NCBI GenBank assembly: GCA_963767285.1
Contig: CAVYDJ010000004.1
Coordinates: 310,001-374,000, forward strand
Source: WHSW01 sp963767285
GTDB lineage: Bacteria; Actinomycetota; Thermoleophilia; Solirubrobacterales; 70-9
DNA length: 64,000 bases
Reading direction: 5' to 3'
How positions within the stretch are numbered: the first letter of the stretch is position 1; every line of letters begins with the position of its first letter. Made by a program: the position numbers and the translations under genes. Below are positions 17,612 through 25,968 of the stretch, piece by piece. The notes under the pieces are model-generated. The model was not told the DNA's origin, made no database searches, and saw only the letters and a list, made by a program, of their open reading frames with translations.

Positions 17612-19717
17612 ATGATGATGGACGAGGGCGTCGGCCCGGCCCGCCGACGGCCGGCGGTGAGCGTCGTCGTGCCGTTCGCGGGCGACGCTGACGCAGCGGC
17701 GACAACTCTGAGCGCGCTGGCGAGGCTCCGGCTCGCCGAGGGCGACGAGGTCCTGCTCGCCGACAACAGCTTCGATCGCGCCGGTGGCTGGGACGGGCTG
17801 CCGGAGCGCTTCCGCGTGGTTGCGGCGGCCGACCAGCCGTCCTCCTACTACGCGCGCAACGTCGGGGCCGAGGCGGCCGCCAACGACTGGCTCCTGTTCA
17901 CCGACGCGGATTGCCAGCCCGACCCGGGCCTGTTGGACGCCTACTTCCGAGGCTCGGTCGGCAGTCGTGTCGGCGCGCTCGCGGGAACGATCGACACCGG
18001 TGCCGCCGCGCCGACGCTCGCGGCGCGATGGGCGGCGGCGCGCGGGAACGTCGACCAGGACCGCACCCTGCGGCTCGGCCACGGCCCGGCCGCGGCGACC
18101 GGGAACGTGCTCGTTCGCCGCAGCGCCTGGTCCGACGTCGGCGGCTTTGCCGAGGGGATCGCCTCGGGCGGCGACATCGAGTTCTGCTGGCGCCTCGGCG
18201 CGAGGGGATGGGAGATCGAGCGGCGGCCGGAGGCGCGCGTGACGCATCCCCCGAAAACGACCCTGCGGGGCCTGCGGGCCCAGGTCGCCCGCTGGGCCGC
18301 GGGAAACGCCTGGCAGAACCGCAGGCACCCGGGCGCGTCCCCGCCGCCGCGCTCCGCGGGCCAGGTCGGCCGGGCGGCGCTCGGGGCGCCGGGGTTCGCG
18401 ATCACCGGACAGCTCGAGCGGGGGAGGATGAAGCTGGTCGATGGCGCGGTAGCGGTCGCGCGAGCATCCGGCTATCGGCGCGGCAACGCGGCGCCGCGGG
18501 CGGCGCCGGCGGTCGCGGGCGGGATCGTGATCGCGATCGACACCTTCCCCGCGGTCCCGGAGACCTTCGTCGCCGGCGAGATCGCCGCGCTGCGCGCCGC
18601 CGGCTGGCCGGTCCGGGTCGAGGCCGCGGCCCGTCCGCAGCGCCCGCTGATCGGCGGGGCGCGCGGCCTGCGGGTCGACTATCTCGAGGACGAGGGTCCC
18701 GCCGACCGCCTCGCCGCGGTCGTGCGGCTCGCCTCCCGTCACCCGTGGCGCTGTGGCCGGGATCTGGTCGAGCGCGGGCGATGGCCGGAGAGCGAGCGTC
18801 TGCCACTGCGCGGGCTGGCGCCGATGGCCCGCCGCCTGATCGCGGCCGGCGATCGCCACGTGCATGTTCACTTCGCCTCCCCGGCGGCGACCCACGCGCT
18901 ACGCGCCGGCCGCCTCGCCGGGGTCCCGGTCAGCATCGCCGCCCATGCCTACGACATCTATGCGAAGCCGACCGGTCTGCATCAGAAGCTGGCCGCGGCC
19001 GAGTTCGTCGCCGCCTCCTGTGAGTACACGCGCCGCGACCTGCAGGCGATCCTCGACGGCGATGGCGCCGCAAAGGTGCACACGGTGATCATGGGCGTCG
19101 ACGGCGAGCGCTTCCGGCGCCGGACCCCGTACCCGGGCGGCCGCACGGTGGTCGCGATCGGCCGCTACGTCGAGAAGAAGGGGTTCGCCGACCTGATCGA
19201 CGCGGCGGGGATCCTCGCCCGCGGCGATCAGGGGGTCCGGATGGTGATCGCCGGTGACGGCCCGCTGCGGCCGCATCTCGAGGCGCAGGTCTCCGAGCTC
19301 GGGCTCGATCGGGTGGTCGAGCTGCCCACCGCCCCGGACTCCGACGCGGTCCGCGAGCTGCTCGAGGGCGCCGACCTGCTCGCGATGCCCTGCGTGATCG
19401 CGGCCGACGGCGACCGCGACTCGATGCCGGTCGTCGTCAAGGAGGCCCTGGCGATGGCGGTCCCGGTGGTCGCCAGCGACGAGGTCGGCCTGCCCGAGAT
19501 GGTCACGCCCGAGTGGGGTCGGTTGGTGGCGCCCGGGTCGCCGTCCGACCTCGCGGCCGCGATCGTCGAGCTGTTCGCGCTGCCCGCCGAGCGCCGGGCG
19601 GCGATGGGTGCCGCGGGCCGCGCCTTCGTGCTCGAGCACTGCAACACCGATCGTGAGGCCGAACGGCTCGCCGGACTGATCAGAGCATCGGGGTCCGGTA
19701 TCGGACCGCGGCCCTGA
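17612..19717 (+). CDS. bifunctional glycosyltransferase, GT2-GT4 fusion
   Basis: A 701-residue protein with two complete transferase modules. Residues about 10-290 are GT2: SVVVPFAGDADAA, VLLADNSFDRAG, FTDADCQPDPGLL (DXD-like) and GGDIEFCWRLGARG. Residues about 303-701 are GT4 (GT-B fold): the N-terminal half has AIDTFPAVPETFVAGEIAAL and HVHFASPAATHA; the C-terminal half has VVAIGRYVEKKGFADLI, VIAGDGPLRPHLE, and the donor-binding EALAMAVPVVASDEVGLPE. Fusions like this let two linkages be made in sequence. The TAGAGT box ends seven bases before the first of three tandem ATGs. The tail overlaps the convergent gene by 38 bases. Confidence 0.88.
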   Translation: MMMDEGVGPARRRPAVSVVVPFAGDADAAATTLSALARLRLAEGDEVLLADNSFDRAGGWDGLPERFRVVAAADQPSSYYARNVGAEAAANDWLLFTDADCQPDPGLLDAYFRGSVGSRVGALAGTIDTGAAAPTLAARWAAARGNVDQDRTLRLGHGPAAATGNVLVRRSAWSDVGGFAEGIASGGDIEFCWRLGARGWEIERRPEARVTHPPKTTLRGLRAQVARWAAGNAWQNRRHPGASPPPRSAGQVGRAALGAPGFAITGQLERGRMKLVDGAVAVARASGYRRGNAAPRAAPAVAGGIVIAIDTFPAVPETFVAGEIAALRAAGWPVRVEAAARPQRPLIGGARGLRVDYLEDEGPADRLAAVVRLASRHPWRCGRDLVERGRWPESERLPLRGLAPMARRLIAAGDRHVHVHFASPAATHALRAGRLAGVPVSIAAHAYDIYAKPTGLHQKLAAAEFVAASCEYTRRDLQAILDGDGAAKVHTVIMGVDGERFRRRTPYPGGRTVVAIGRYVEKKGFADLIDAAGILARGDQGVRMVIAGDGPLRPHLEAQVSELGLDRVVELPTAPDSDAVRELLEGADLLAMPCVIAADGDRDSMPVVVKEALAMAVPVVASDEVGLPEMVTPEWGRLVAPGSPSDLAAAIVELFALPAERRAAMGAAGRAFVLEHCNTDREAERLAGLIRASGSGIGPRP

Positions 19718-20672
19718 TCACGGTCACGACCTCGACCAGGTCGTGGACGACGTAGAACGGCGCCAGCAGCAGCCCGCCGCCCTCGACGCGCCCGCGAGCG
19801 AGCAGATGGCGCAGGTAGGGGACGACGAGCCACGGCGCGAGGAAGCGCAGCCGGCGGGGCAGGGCGGCGGCGAGCAGCGCGCGGACGAACACGTAGTGGG
19901 AGTGCTTCCAGAAGATGCGGTGGGTGAAGTGGGCGCGGCGGAACTCGGGGTGGCGCGCGTAGACCTGCAGCGGAGTCGTCCACCTGGTGGCGACGCGCAG
20001 CTTGCCGAGCGGGCCGAGGCGGTTGATCGCATGGCGGACGACGGCGGCGTCGCAGAACACCGGCCGGGCGCCCGCCTCGATTGCCCGCCACGCCAAATCG
20101 GAGTCCTCGCCGCCTGGGTCGCGGCCGAAGGCGGCGGTGTCGAAACCGTCGATCCGCTCCAGGAGCGCGCGGGGGTAGAAGACATTGCAGGTCTGAAACG
20201 CCGGATCGAGCTCGGTGACCCGGATCGTGCGCGTGAACGGGCGGTCGAATCGGCCCAGGCGCTCGAACTCGCCGGCGGGCGGCTCGGTCCGGCCCTGTAC
20301 GAACACCAGCTCGCCGTCGCCCGCTGCCATCCCGGCCTCGAGCCATCCCGGCTCGGGCACGCAGTCGTCGTCGGTGAACGCGATCAGCGCGCCGCGCGCC
20401 GCGCGCCAGCCCTGTTCGCGAGCCGCGGCCGGCCCTTCGCTCACCCGGCGGTCGAGCACGCGCAGTCGCGGGCCCGCCTGATCGGCCGCCGCCGCGAGCA
20501 CCGCCAGGGTGTCGTCGGTCGAGCCATCGTCGACGACCACGACCTCGAACAGCTCCGGGTCCAGGCTCTGCGCCCGGAGGCCGGCCAGCAGCTCGCCGAC
20601 CTGTGATGCGCGATTGTGAGTGGCGACCACCACGGACACCCGCGGCTCGGGCCCGGTCGAGGCGCGGCTCAT
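19680..20672 (-). CDS. GT2 family glycosyltransferase
   Basis: A 330-residue GT-A enzyme: RVSVVVATHNRASQVGELL, VVVVDDGSTDDTLAVL, EGPAAAREQGWRAA, and the metal site AFTDDDCVPEPGWLEA. GRDPGGEDSDLAWRAIEAG is the acceptor-side motif. A hydrophobic C-terminal part (about 265-325) suggests membrane contact. The start ATG at 20672 has a TACTGT box seven bases upstream. It is similar in layout to the transferase at 25012, and both may act in the same glycan. Sugar unknown. Confidence 0.87.
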   Translation of the reverse strand: MSRASTGPEPRVSVVVATHNRASQVGELLAGLRAQSLDPELFEVVVVDDGSTDDTLAVLAAAADQAGPRLRVLDRRVSEGPAAAREQGWRAARGALIAFTDDDCVPEPGWLEAGMAAGDGELVFVQGRTEPPAGEFERLGRFDRPFTRTIRVTELDPAFQTCNVFYPRALLERIDGFDTAAFGRDPGGEDSDLAWRAIEAGARPVFCDAAVVRHAINRLGPLGKLRVATRWTTPLQVYARHPEFRRAHFTHRIFWKHSHYVFVRALLAAALPRRLRFLAPWLVVPYLRHLLARGRVEGGGLLLAPFYVVHDLVEVVTVIRAAVRYRTPML

Positions 20673-20703
20673 CGCGCTCACAGTAACGCCAGAATCCGCC
20701 GGG

Positions 20704-21397
20704 ATGCTGGCGGCCAACAGGGAGCGGATCTCCGAGACGCTCGCCGACGACGATCTGGTCCTGGACGTCGGCGGGTGGGGGAGTCCGTGGGAACGGGCCG
20801 ACTGGGTGATCGACCTGATGCCGTACGAGACGCGAGGGCTCTACGACCCCTCCGACCCCGCGAAGGAGCGGTTCAGCGCCGCCACGTGGGTCCGCCGCGA
20901 CATCTGCGATCACGAGCCGTGGCCGTTCGACGACGGCCAGTTCGCGATTCGCGGTCTGCTCGCACACGCTCGAGGATCTGCGCGACCCGATCCGCGTCTG
21001 CGCGGAGATCAACCGGGTCGCGCGGGCCGGGTACGTCGAGGTCCCTTCGCGGCTCGAGGAGCAGAGCTGGGGCGTGATCGGCGACCACGTCGGCTGGTCG
21101 CACCATCGGTGGCTGGTCGACGTCGGGTCGGAGGAGCTCGAGTTCGTCGCCAAGCCGCACGCCCTGCACGGCAACCCCGGCTTCTACTTTCCGCCCGGGG
21201 TGGCCGATGTCCTGACTGATGTGGAGCGAGTCCAGGGCCTGTTCTGGACCGACGGCTTCGGCTATCGCGAGCGGTTCTTCGCCGGGTCCGACGAGCTCGA
21301 CGCCTATCTGGCCGAGCCGGTCGCGGCTCACCGCGAGCGGCTGGTCGCTCGCCTGCCGCGACCAAGGCTCGGAGCGCGTCTGCGCGCGCGCCTGTGA
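20704..21397 (+). pseudogene. SAM-dependent methyltransferase, frameshifted
   Basis: Bases 20704-20943 read in frame from ATG as a methyltransferase N-terminus with SAM motif VLDVGGWGSP and ICDHEPWPFDDGQF. The natural continuation, AVCSHTLEDLRDPIRVCAEI and on to the TGA at 21395-21397, is in the next frame from base 20951. One extra base, or two missing, lies in 20944-20951. Joined, the protein would be about 230 residues. Either the gene is broken in this strain or the base call is wrong; the downstream frame keeps normal codon use, so decay is recent at most. The gene sits between a GT2 and a GT4 gene and would methylate a sugar. Confidence 0.8.
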
Positions 21398-21401
21398 ACC
21401 C

Positions 21402-22598
21402 ATGAGGGTCCTGACGATCGGCAACATGTATCCGCCGCTCAGCCTGGGCGGCTACGAGCTCGCCTGGCAGTCGTCGGTTCTGCAGCTCGGTTCGAGCGGT
21501 CACGAGACCCGCGTGCTGACCACCGAATACGGGCTCGAGGGAGGCACCTCGCCGGAAACCGAGCGCCCCGAGGGCCGCGTCTTTCGCGAGCTGCGCTGGT
21601 ACTGGCGCGATCACGAGTTTCCGCGCCTGGGGCTTCGCGAGCGGTTGGCGATCGAGCGCCACAACGCGGCGGTCCTCGATCGGCATCTCGCGGACTTCCA
21701 GCCCGACCTGGTCGCCTGGTGGTCGATGGGCGGGATGTCGATGAGCCTGATCGGGCGCGTCCGCCGCGCCGGCGTCCCCGCGGCCGCGATCGTCTGCGAC
21801 GACTGGCTCCTGTACGGGCCGCAGGTCGACGGGTGGACGCGGCTGTTTCGCGGCCGGCGCGCGATCGCCGCGCCGCCGGCTGAGCGGCTGGCCGGGATCC
21901 CGGCGCGCTTCGAGCTCGCGGACGTCGGGCCGGTGATGTTCGCGAGCGATGCTCTGCGCAAGGTCGCCAGGGCCCGCGGCGTCGAGCCGGCGGACTCCGA
22001 GGTCGGCCACCGCGGGGTCGAGCGCGAGCTGTTCAACCCGGCGCCGGCACAGGAGTGGCGCTGGCGGCTGGCGTGCGTGGGGCGGATCGACCCGCGCAAG
22101 GGGATCGACCTGGCGATCGAGGCGCTGGCACTGCTTCCCGGCGAGGCGACGCTGGCAATCGTCGGCGGCGGCGACGACGCTCATCTCTCAGAGCTGCGTG
22201 CTTTGGCGGCGGAGCGTGGGGTCGCCGATCGGGTCACGTTCACGGTGAGCGAGCGGGAGCGGTTGGGCGAGGTCTACGCCGACGCGGACGTGGTGCTGTT
22301 CCCGGTCCGCTGGGAGGAGCCATGGGGCCTGGTCCCACTCGAGTCGATGGCGGTGGGGACGCCGGTCGTGGCGAGCGGGCGCGGCGGGTCGGCCGAGTTC
22401 CTGCGCGATCGCACCAACTGCCTGATCTTCGACCCCGACCGTGGCGGAGAGGCGTTGGCGGCGCCCATCCGCGAGCTGGCGGCGGACGCCCAGCTGCGCG
22501 AGCACCTGCGCACCGGCGGTTTCGAGACCTCAGGGCGGCTCACCGTCGAGGCCTACGACGAGGCGATCGAGCGGATGCTGATCCGGGCCGCCGGCTGA
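21402..22598 (+). CDS. GT4 family glycosyltransferase
   Basis: A 398-residue GT-B enzyme. The N-terminal acceptor domain begins MRVLTIGNMYPPLSLGGYELA, a typical GT4 opening with a Gly-rich loop. The C-terminal donor domain has LACVGRIDPRKGIDLAIEAL, LAIVGGGDDAHL, and the EX7E-type region FPVRWEEPWGLVPLESMAVGTPVVAS. ATG at 21402 lies four bases after the frameshifted methyltransferase, so they form one transcript with the flippase that follows. It would extend the surface glycan from a nucleotide sugar; donor unknown. Confidence 0.9.
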   Translation: MRVLTIGNMYPPLSLGGYELAWQSSVLQLGSSGHETRVLTTEYGLEGGTSPETERPEGRVFRELRWYWRDHEFPRLGLRERLAIERHNAAVLDRHLADFQPDLVAWWSMGGMSMSLIGRVRRAGVPAAAIVCDDWLLYGPQVDGWTRLFRGRRAIAAPPAERLAGIPARFELADVGPVMFASDALRKVARARGVEPADSEVGHRGVERELFNPAPAQEWRWRLACVGRIDPRKGIDLAIEALALLPGEATLAIVGGGDDAHLSELRALAAERGVADRVTFTVSERERLGEVYADADVVLFPVRWEEPWGLVPLESMAVGTPVVASGRGGSAEFLRDRTNCLIFDPDRGGEALAAPIRELAADAQLREHLRTGGFETSGRLTVEAYDEAIERMLIRAAG

Positions 22599-22624
22599 CG
22601 ACGGCGTGCCATCCTTGGGCCCGC

Positions 22625-24133
22625 GTGAGCGAGCTCAGCCTGGAGACGAACGCGCCCGACGTCACCGACGCCGAGCTCACCACGGGGCCGCCGGAGACCG
22701 GCCGGCGGCGGCTGGCGGCGCGCGGGGTGGTGATCAACTCCGGCTTCCTGGTCGCGATCGGGACGCTCAACCTGCTCAAGGGGGTCCTCGTCGCCGGCTT
22801 CTTGACCGTGAGCGAGTTCGGGATCTGGGCGATCGTGGTGCTCGCGATCACGCTCGTCGCGGTGATCAAGCAGGTCACGGTCGGCGACAAGTACATCCAG
22901 CAGGAGGAGGCCGACCAGGAGGCCGCGTTCCAGAAGGCGTTCACGCTGGAGCTCGCCTCCGCCGGGATCATGATGCTGATCTGCGTCGCGATCGCGCCGC
23001 TGCTGGCGCTGATCTACGACGAGACCGAGCTGATCGCGCCGACGCTCGTCCTCGCGCTGATCCTGCCGGGGCTCGCCCTGCAATCGCCGGTGTGGGTCTT
23101 CTACCGCCGTATGGACTTCTGGCGCCAGCGGATCCTGACCGCGATCGACCCTGTGGTCGGGTTCGTCGTCACAATCGCGCTCGCGATCGCGGGGGCCGGC
23201 TACTGGAGCCTGATCGTCGGCATGGTCGTCGGCTCGTGGGCGGGCGGCGCGGTCGCCGTGATCAAGAGCGAGTACCCACTGCGCCTGCGCTTCGACGGCG
23301 CCACCCTGCGGGACTACGCGAGCTTCTCGTGGCCGCTGGTGGTCGCGGCGGCGGCCGGCCTCGGGATCGCACAGATCTCCGTCTACGTCGGCGACCTCGC
23401 GCTCGGCCTCGTGGGCGCCGGGGCGATCGGGCTTGCCGCCACCTTCTCGGCCTACACCGACCGGGTGGACGCGGTCGTCACGCAGGCGATCTACCCGGCG
23501 GTCTGCCGGGTCACCGAGCGGCGGGACCTGCTCTTCGAGGTGTTCGTGAAGTCGAATCGCCTCGCGTTGATGTGGGGAGTGCCGTTCGGGATCGGCCTCT
23601 CGCTGTTCGCGGCCGACCTGATCGAGTTCGGGATCGGCGAGGGATGGTCGGAGGCACTCATCCTGCTGCAGGTATTCGGGGTCACGGCGGCGATCAACCA
23701 CATCGGCTTCAACTGGAGCGCCTTCTATCGCGCCAACGGCCAGACCAAGCCGATCGCGATCGTCACGGTGCTCGTCCTGGCGGTCTTCTGCGCCACTTCC
23801 GTTCCCCTGATCTTCTCCGACGGTCTCGACGGGTTCGCGTTCGGAATTGCGGCGATGACCGTCGTCGGGCTGGCGGCGCGCTTCTACTACCTCGTGAAGC
23901 TGTTCCCGGCCTTCGGCATCCTGCGCCACATCGTCCGCGCGATCGCCCCGACGATCCCCGCGGCCGGGGTCGTGCTTCTGCTGCGCGTCGCGGTCGACGC
24001 CGAGCGCACCCTCGATCTCGCGCTCTTCGAGCTCGCGGTCTACGTCGCCGTGACCGCGGTGATGACGTGGGTGCTGGAGCGCCCGCTGCTGCGCGAGGCG
24101 GGTTCGTATCTGCGCAAGCCCAAGACGGCGTAG
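22625..24133 (+). CDS. polysaccharide flippase (Wzx/MATE-like, MOP superfamily)
   Basis: A 502-residue membrane protein with about 12-14 hydrophobic helices spread over residues 35-490 and a cytoplasmic N-terminal tail of about 35 polar residues. The motif GFLTVSEFGIWAIV, the repeated amphipathic helices and YRRMDFWRQRIL match oligosaccharide flippases of the RfbX/Wzx type. It would turn undecaprenyl-linked oligosaccharide from the inner to the outer face of the membrane. The GTG at 22625 follows the GT4 stop by 26 bases. It is the export step of the cluster; no clear Wzy polymerase is nearby. Confidence 0.9.
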   Translation: MSELSLETNAPDVTDAELTTGPPETGRRRLAARGVVINSGFLVAIGTLNLLKGVLVAGFLTVSEFGIWAIVVLAITLVAVIKQVTVGDKYIQQEEADQEAAFQKAFTLELASAGIMMLICVAIAPLLALIYDETELIAPTLVLALILPGLALQSPVWVFYRRMDFWRQRILTAIDPVVGFVVTIALAIAGAGYWSLIVGMVVGSWAGGAVAVIKSEYPLRLRFDGATLRDYASFSWPLVVAAAAGLGIAQISVYVGDLALGLVGAGAIGLAATFSAYTDRVDAVVTQAIYPAVCRVTERRDLLFEVFVKSNRLALMWGVPFGIGLSLFAADLIEFGIGEGWSEALILLQVFGVTAAINHIGFNWSAFYRANGQTKPIAIVTVLVLAVFCATSVPLIFSDGLDGFAFGIAAMTVVGLAARFYYLVKLFPAFGILRHIVRAIAPTIPAAGVVLLLRVAVDAERTLDLALFELAVYVAVTAVMTWVLERPLLREAGSYLRKPKTA

Positions 24134-24143
24134 CGAGGGACGG

Positions 24144-24175
24144 ACAACAACAACGGGTCAGGTAGGGGGCCGGGC
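24144..24175 (+). repeat. intergenic repeat motif, copy A
   Basis: ACAACAACAAC followed by GGGTCAGGTAGGGGGC and GGGC. Copies B (36916-36942) and C (37053-37086, opposite strand) share the core ACGGGkCAG-TAaGGGgGC. All lie in intergenic DNA just after a gene end or just before a promoter. Function unknown; a repetitive extragenic element is possible. Confidence 0.5.
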
Positions 24176-24193
24176 TGGGGCCGCGGTGTGAAT

Positions 24194-24234
24194 CAATCGG
24201 TTTGAGCACCGCTATGCGGGACTGAGGCCGATTG
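24194..24234. terminator. nested hairpin between convergent flippase and methyltransferase
   Basis: CAATCGG (24194-24200) pairs with CCGATTG (24228-24234), and within the loop CCGC-TAT-GCGG forms a second stem. The right arm also starts a perfect palindrome CCGATT-G-AATCGG (24228-24240). Located between two converging genes, it is a candidate bidirectional terminator. Confidence 0.5.
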
Positions 24235-24255
24235 AATCGGTCTCGCGGGCACGCC

Positions 24256-24987
24256 TCAGGCTTTCGAACCGTGCAGCACCACGTGCCGGACCGAGAACTC
24301 CTTCCCGGTCGACGCGCCGGCGCGCATCGTGAACCGCCCGTGCTCGGCCACGCGGTCGAAGCCCGCCGTCCAGAGCATCGCCTTCCACGTCCGGACACTC
24401 GGCTGCCAGAACACGACGTCGGAGTCGCGATCGGCGCGGAAGCGGGAGACGGAGAAGGGGAGCAGCGAGGTGGTGCGGTCGTACTCCTCGGCGGAGATGA
24501 AGGTGCCGCTGCACAGATTCGCGATCCGCTCCAGCGCCAGGAGCTGGTCGCGCAGGTGGATCAGCACCGTTCCGCAGAAGACCAGGTCGAAGGTCCCAAG
24601 CTCCTCCGGGGTGGCGTCGTAGACGCTGCGCACGACGCGCTCGACCTTCGAGCCGAGCGCCTCGCGGGCGAGCCGGAAGCCCTCCCCGCGCGGGGTCTCG
24701 GAGAACGCCTCGGGGCGCCGGCGCGGGGGCCAGTCGAGGTCGCGCTCGTCGTCGAGGTCGAGCGCGACGACCTCGGCGCCGCGGCGCTCCATCTCGAACG
24801 CCCAGAAGCCGTCCCAGGTCCCGACCTCGAGCGCGCGCATCCCGTCCATCCGCTCGGGTAGCCCGTACTCGCCCACGTAGGGCCGGAGGTCGAACCACCC
24901 GTCGGTGACGACCCCGTCGCCGAGCTCGAGGCTGTGGTACCAGCTCATGGCCGCGATCCGCTCGCCTAACTGCTCGCCGACCGCCAT
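24256..24987 (-). CDS. class I SAM-dependent methyltransferase
   Basis: A 243-residue methyltransferase with motif I ALEVGTWDGFWAFEMERRGA at about residues 54-73, acidic ribose binder in VVALDLDDERD, and LGTFDLVFCGTVLIHLRDQ as motif IV. The opening SWYHSLELGDGVVTDGWFDLR is typical of CmoB-like or sugar methyltransferases (DUF1698 type). The ATG at 24987 has a TACCCT box seven bases upstream, shared with the divergent gene. Acting within the glycan cluster, it probably methylates a sugar or lipid intermediate; this is inference. Confidence 0.82.
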   Translation of the reverse strand: MAVGEQLGERIAAMSWYHSLELGDGVVTDGWFDLRPYVGEYGLPERMDGMRALEVGTWDGFWAFEMERRGAEVVALDLDDERDLDWPPRRRPEAFSETPRGEGFRLAREALGSKVERVVRSVYDATPEELGTFDLVFCGTVLIHLRDQLLALERIANLCSGTFISAEEYDRTTSLLPFSVSRFRADRDSDVVFWQPSVRTWKAMLWTAGFDRVAEHGRFTMRAGASTGKEFSVRHVVLHGSKA

Positions 24988-24994
24988 GAGCGCC

Positions 24995-25004
24995 AGGGTA
25001 CCCT
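24995..25004. promoter_or_regulatory. palindromic shared -10 element AGGGTACCCT
   Basis: A perfect 10-base palindrome. Read in either direction it gives TACCCT, and exactly seven bases separate each copy from the start codon of the gene on that side (ATG at 24987 leftwards, GTG at 25012 rightwards). The two -10 boxes share the central TA, so the divergent genes should compete for polymerase, each giving a leaderless message. Confidence 0.65.
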
Positions 25005-25011
25005 GCGCCGC

Positions 25012-25968
25012 GTGAGCGAGATCGCGGTCGTGATCCCGACCTTCCGGCGCGAGACGCGGCTTCGATTCGCCCTCGAGGCGCTCGGCGAGCAGACCCTCGA
25101 CGGCTCGCGCTTCGAGGTCGTCGTGGTGCGGGCGCCGGGTGCCGAGGGCCCGTTCGCGACCGCGCCGGACGGGCTCGACGTGCGCTTCGAGACGGCCTCG
25201 CGGGCCGGTCCGGCCGCCCAGCGCAACCACGGCTGGCGAGGGGCCGGCGCACCGGTGGTCGCGTTCACCGACGACGACTGCCGGCCGGCCCCGGGCTGGC
25301 TCGAGGCGCTCCTGGCCACCGCCCGCGATGGCTGCGTGATCCAGGGCCGCACGGCGGTCGACCCGGACGAGGCCCACCTGCTGACCGGCCTGGCGCGGAC
25401 GGTCGAGGTCGATCCACCGAGCCGGTGGTTCGAGTCCTGCAACATCGCCTATCCCCGTGAGCTGCTCGAGCGACTCGGCGGCTTCGACGAGGAGTTCGAC
25501 CTGCCGTGGGGTGAGGACACCGACCTCGGCCTGCGCGCGGTGGAGGCGGGGGCGTCGGTCCTCTGCAGCCCGGACGCCGAGGTGCGCCACGCGGTCGTCG
25601 CCCGCACCCTCGCCGCAGCGCTGGCCGAGGCGCGCCGGCGCGAGGCGCTGCCACGGCTGATCGCCCGCCATCCCGAGCAGCGAAGCGCTCTGTACGGGCG
25701 CTGGTTCGCGAACCGCGCCCACGCCGCGATCGCCGCCGGGGCGATCGGCCTCTTGCTCGCGCGACGCCGGGGTCCGCGGGCAGCCGTGGCCGCCGCTGTG
25801 CTGCCGTTCCTCGCGCACAACATCGACTACAACCGCGGCCGCGGCCTCGGCAGTCCCGAGGGGGTGGCCCGGTTCGCGGCGATGATGCCTGCTCGCCTGG
25901 CCATCGACTTGGCCGAGGTCGCGGCGGCGCTGCGCGGGTCGGTGCGCCATGGCACGCCGGTGATCTGA
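25012..25968 (+). CDS. GT2 family glycosyltransferase
   Basis: A 318-residue GT-A enzyme: EIAVVIPTFRRETRLRFAL, RAGPAAQRNHGWRGA, the DXD-like AFTDDDCRPAPGWLEAL, the cysteine-containing WFESCNIAYPRELLERLGG, and LPWGEDTDLGLRAVEAG. One or two hydrophobic segments at about 240-275 may anchor it. The GTG start follows the palindromic -10 box by seven bases. The stop TGA shares one base with the ATG of the GT4 gene downstream, so the pair is coupled and likely acts in sequence. Confidence 0.88.
   Translation: MSEIAVVIPTFRRETRLRFALEALGEQTLDGSRFEVVVVRAPGAEGPFATAPDGLDVRFETASRAGPAAQRNHGWRGAGAPVVAFTDDDCRPAPGWLEALLATARDGCVIQGRTAVDPDEAHLLTGLARTVEVDPPSRWFESCNIAYPRELLERLGGFDEEFDLPWGEDTDLGLRAVEAGASVLCSPDAEVRHAVVARTLAAALAEARRREALPRLIARHPEQRSALYGRWFANRAHAAIAAGAIGLLLARRRGPRAAVAAAVLPFLAHNIDYNRGRGLGSPEGVARFAAMMPARLAIDLAEVAAALRGSVRHGTPVI

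Noticed and set aside
16046..18895. A 949-codon minus-strand open frame
   Set aside because: It is arginine/proline-rich antisense of the GT2 and fusion genes in a frame where stops are rare; it has no start context or motif.
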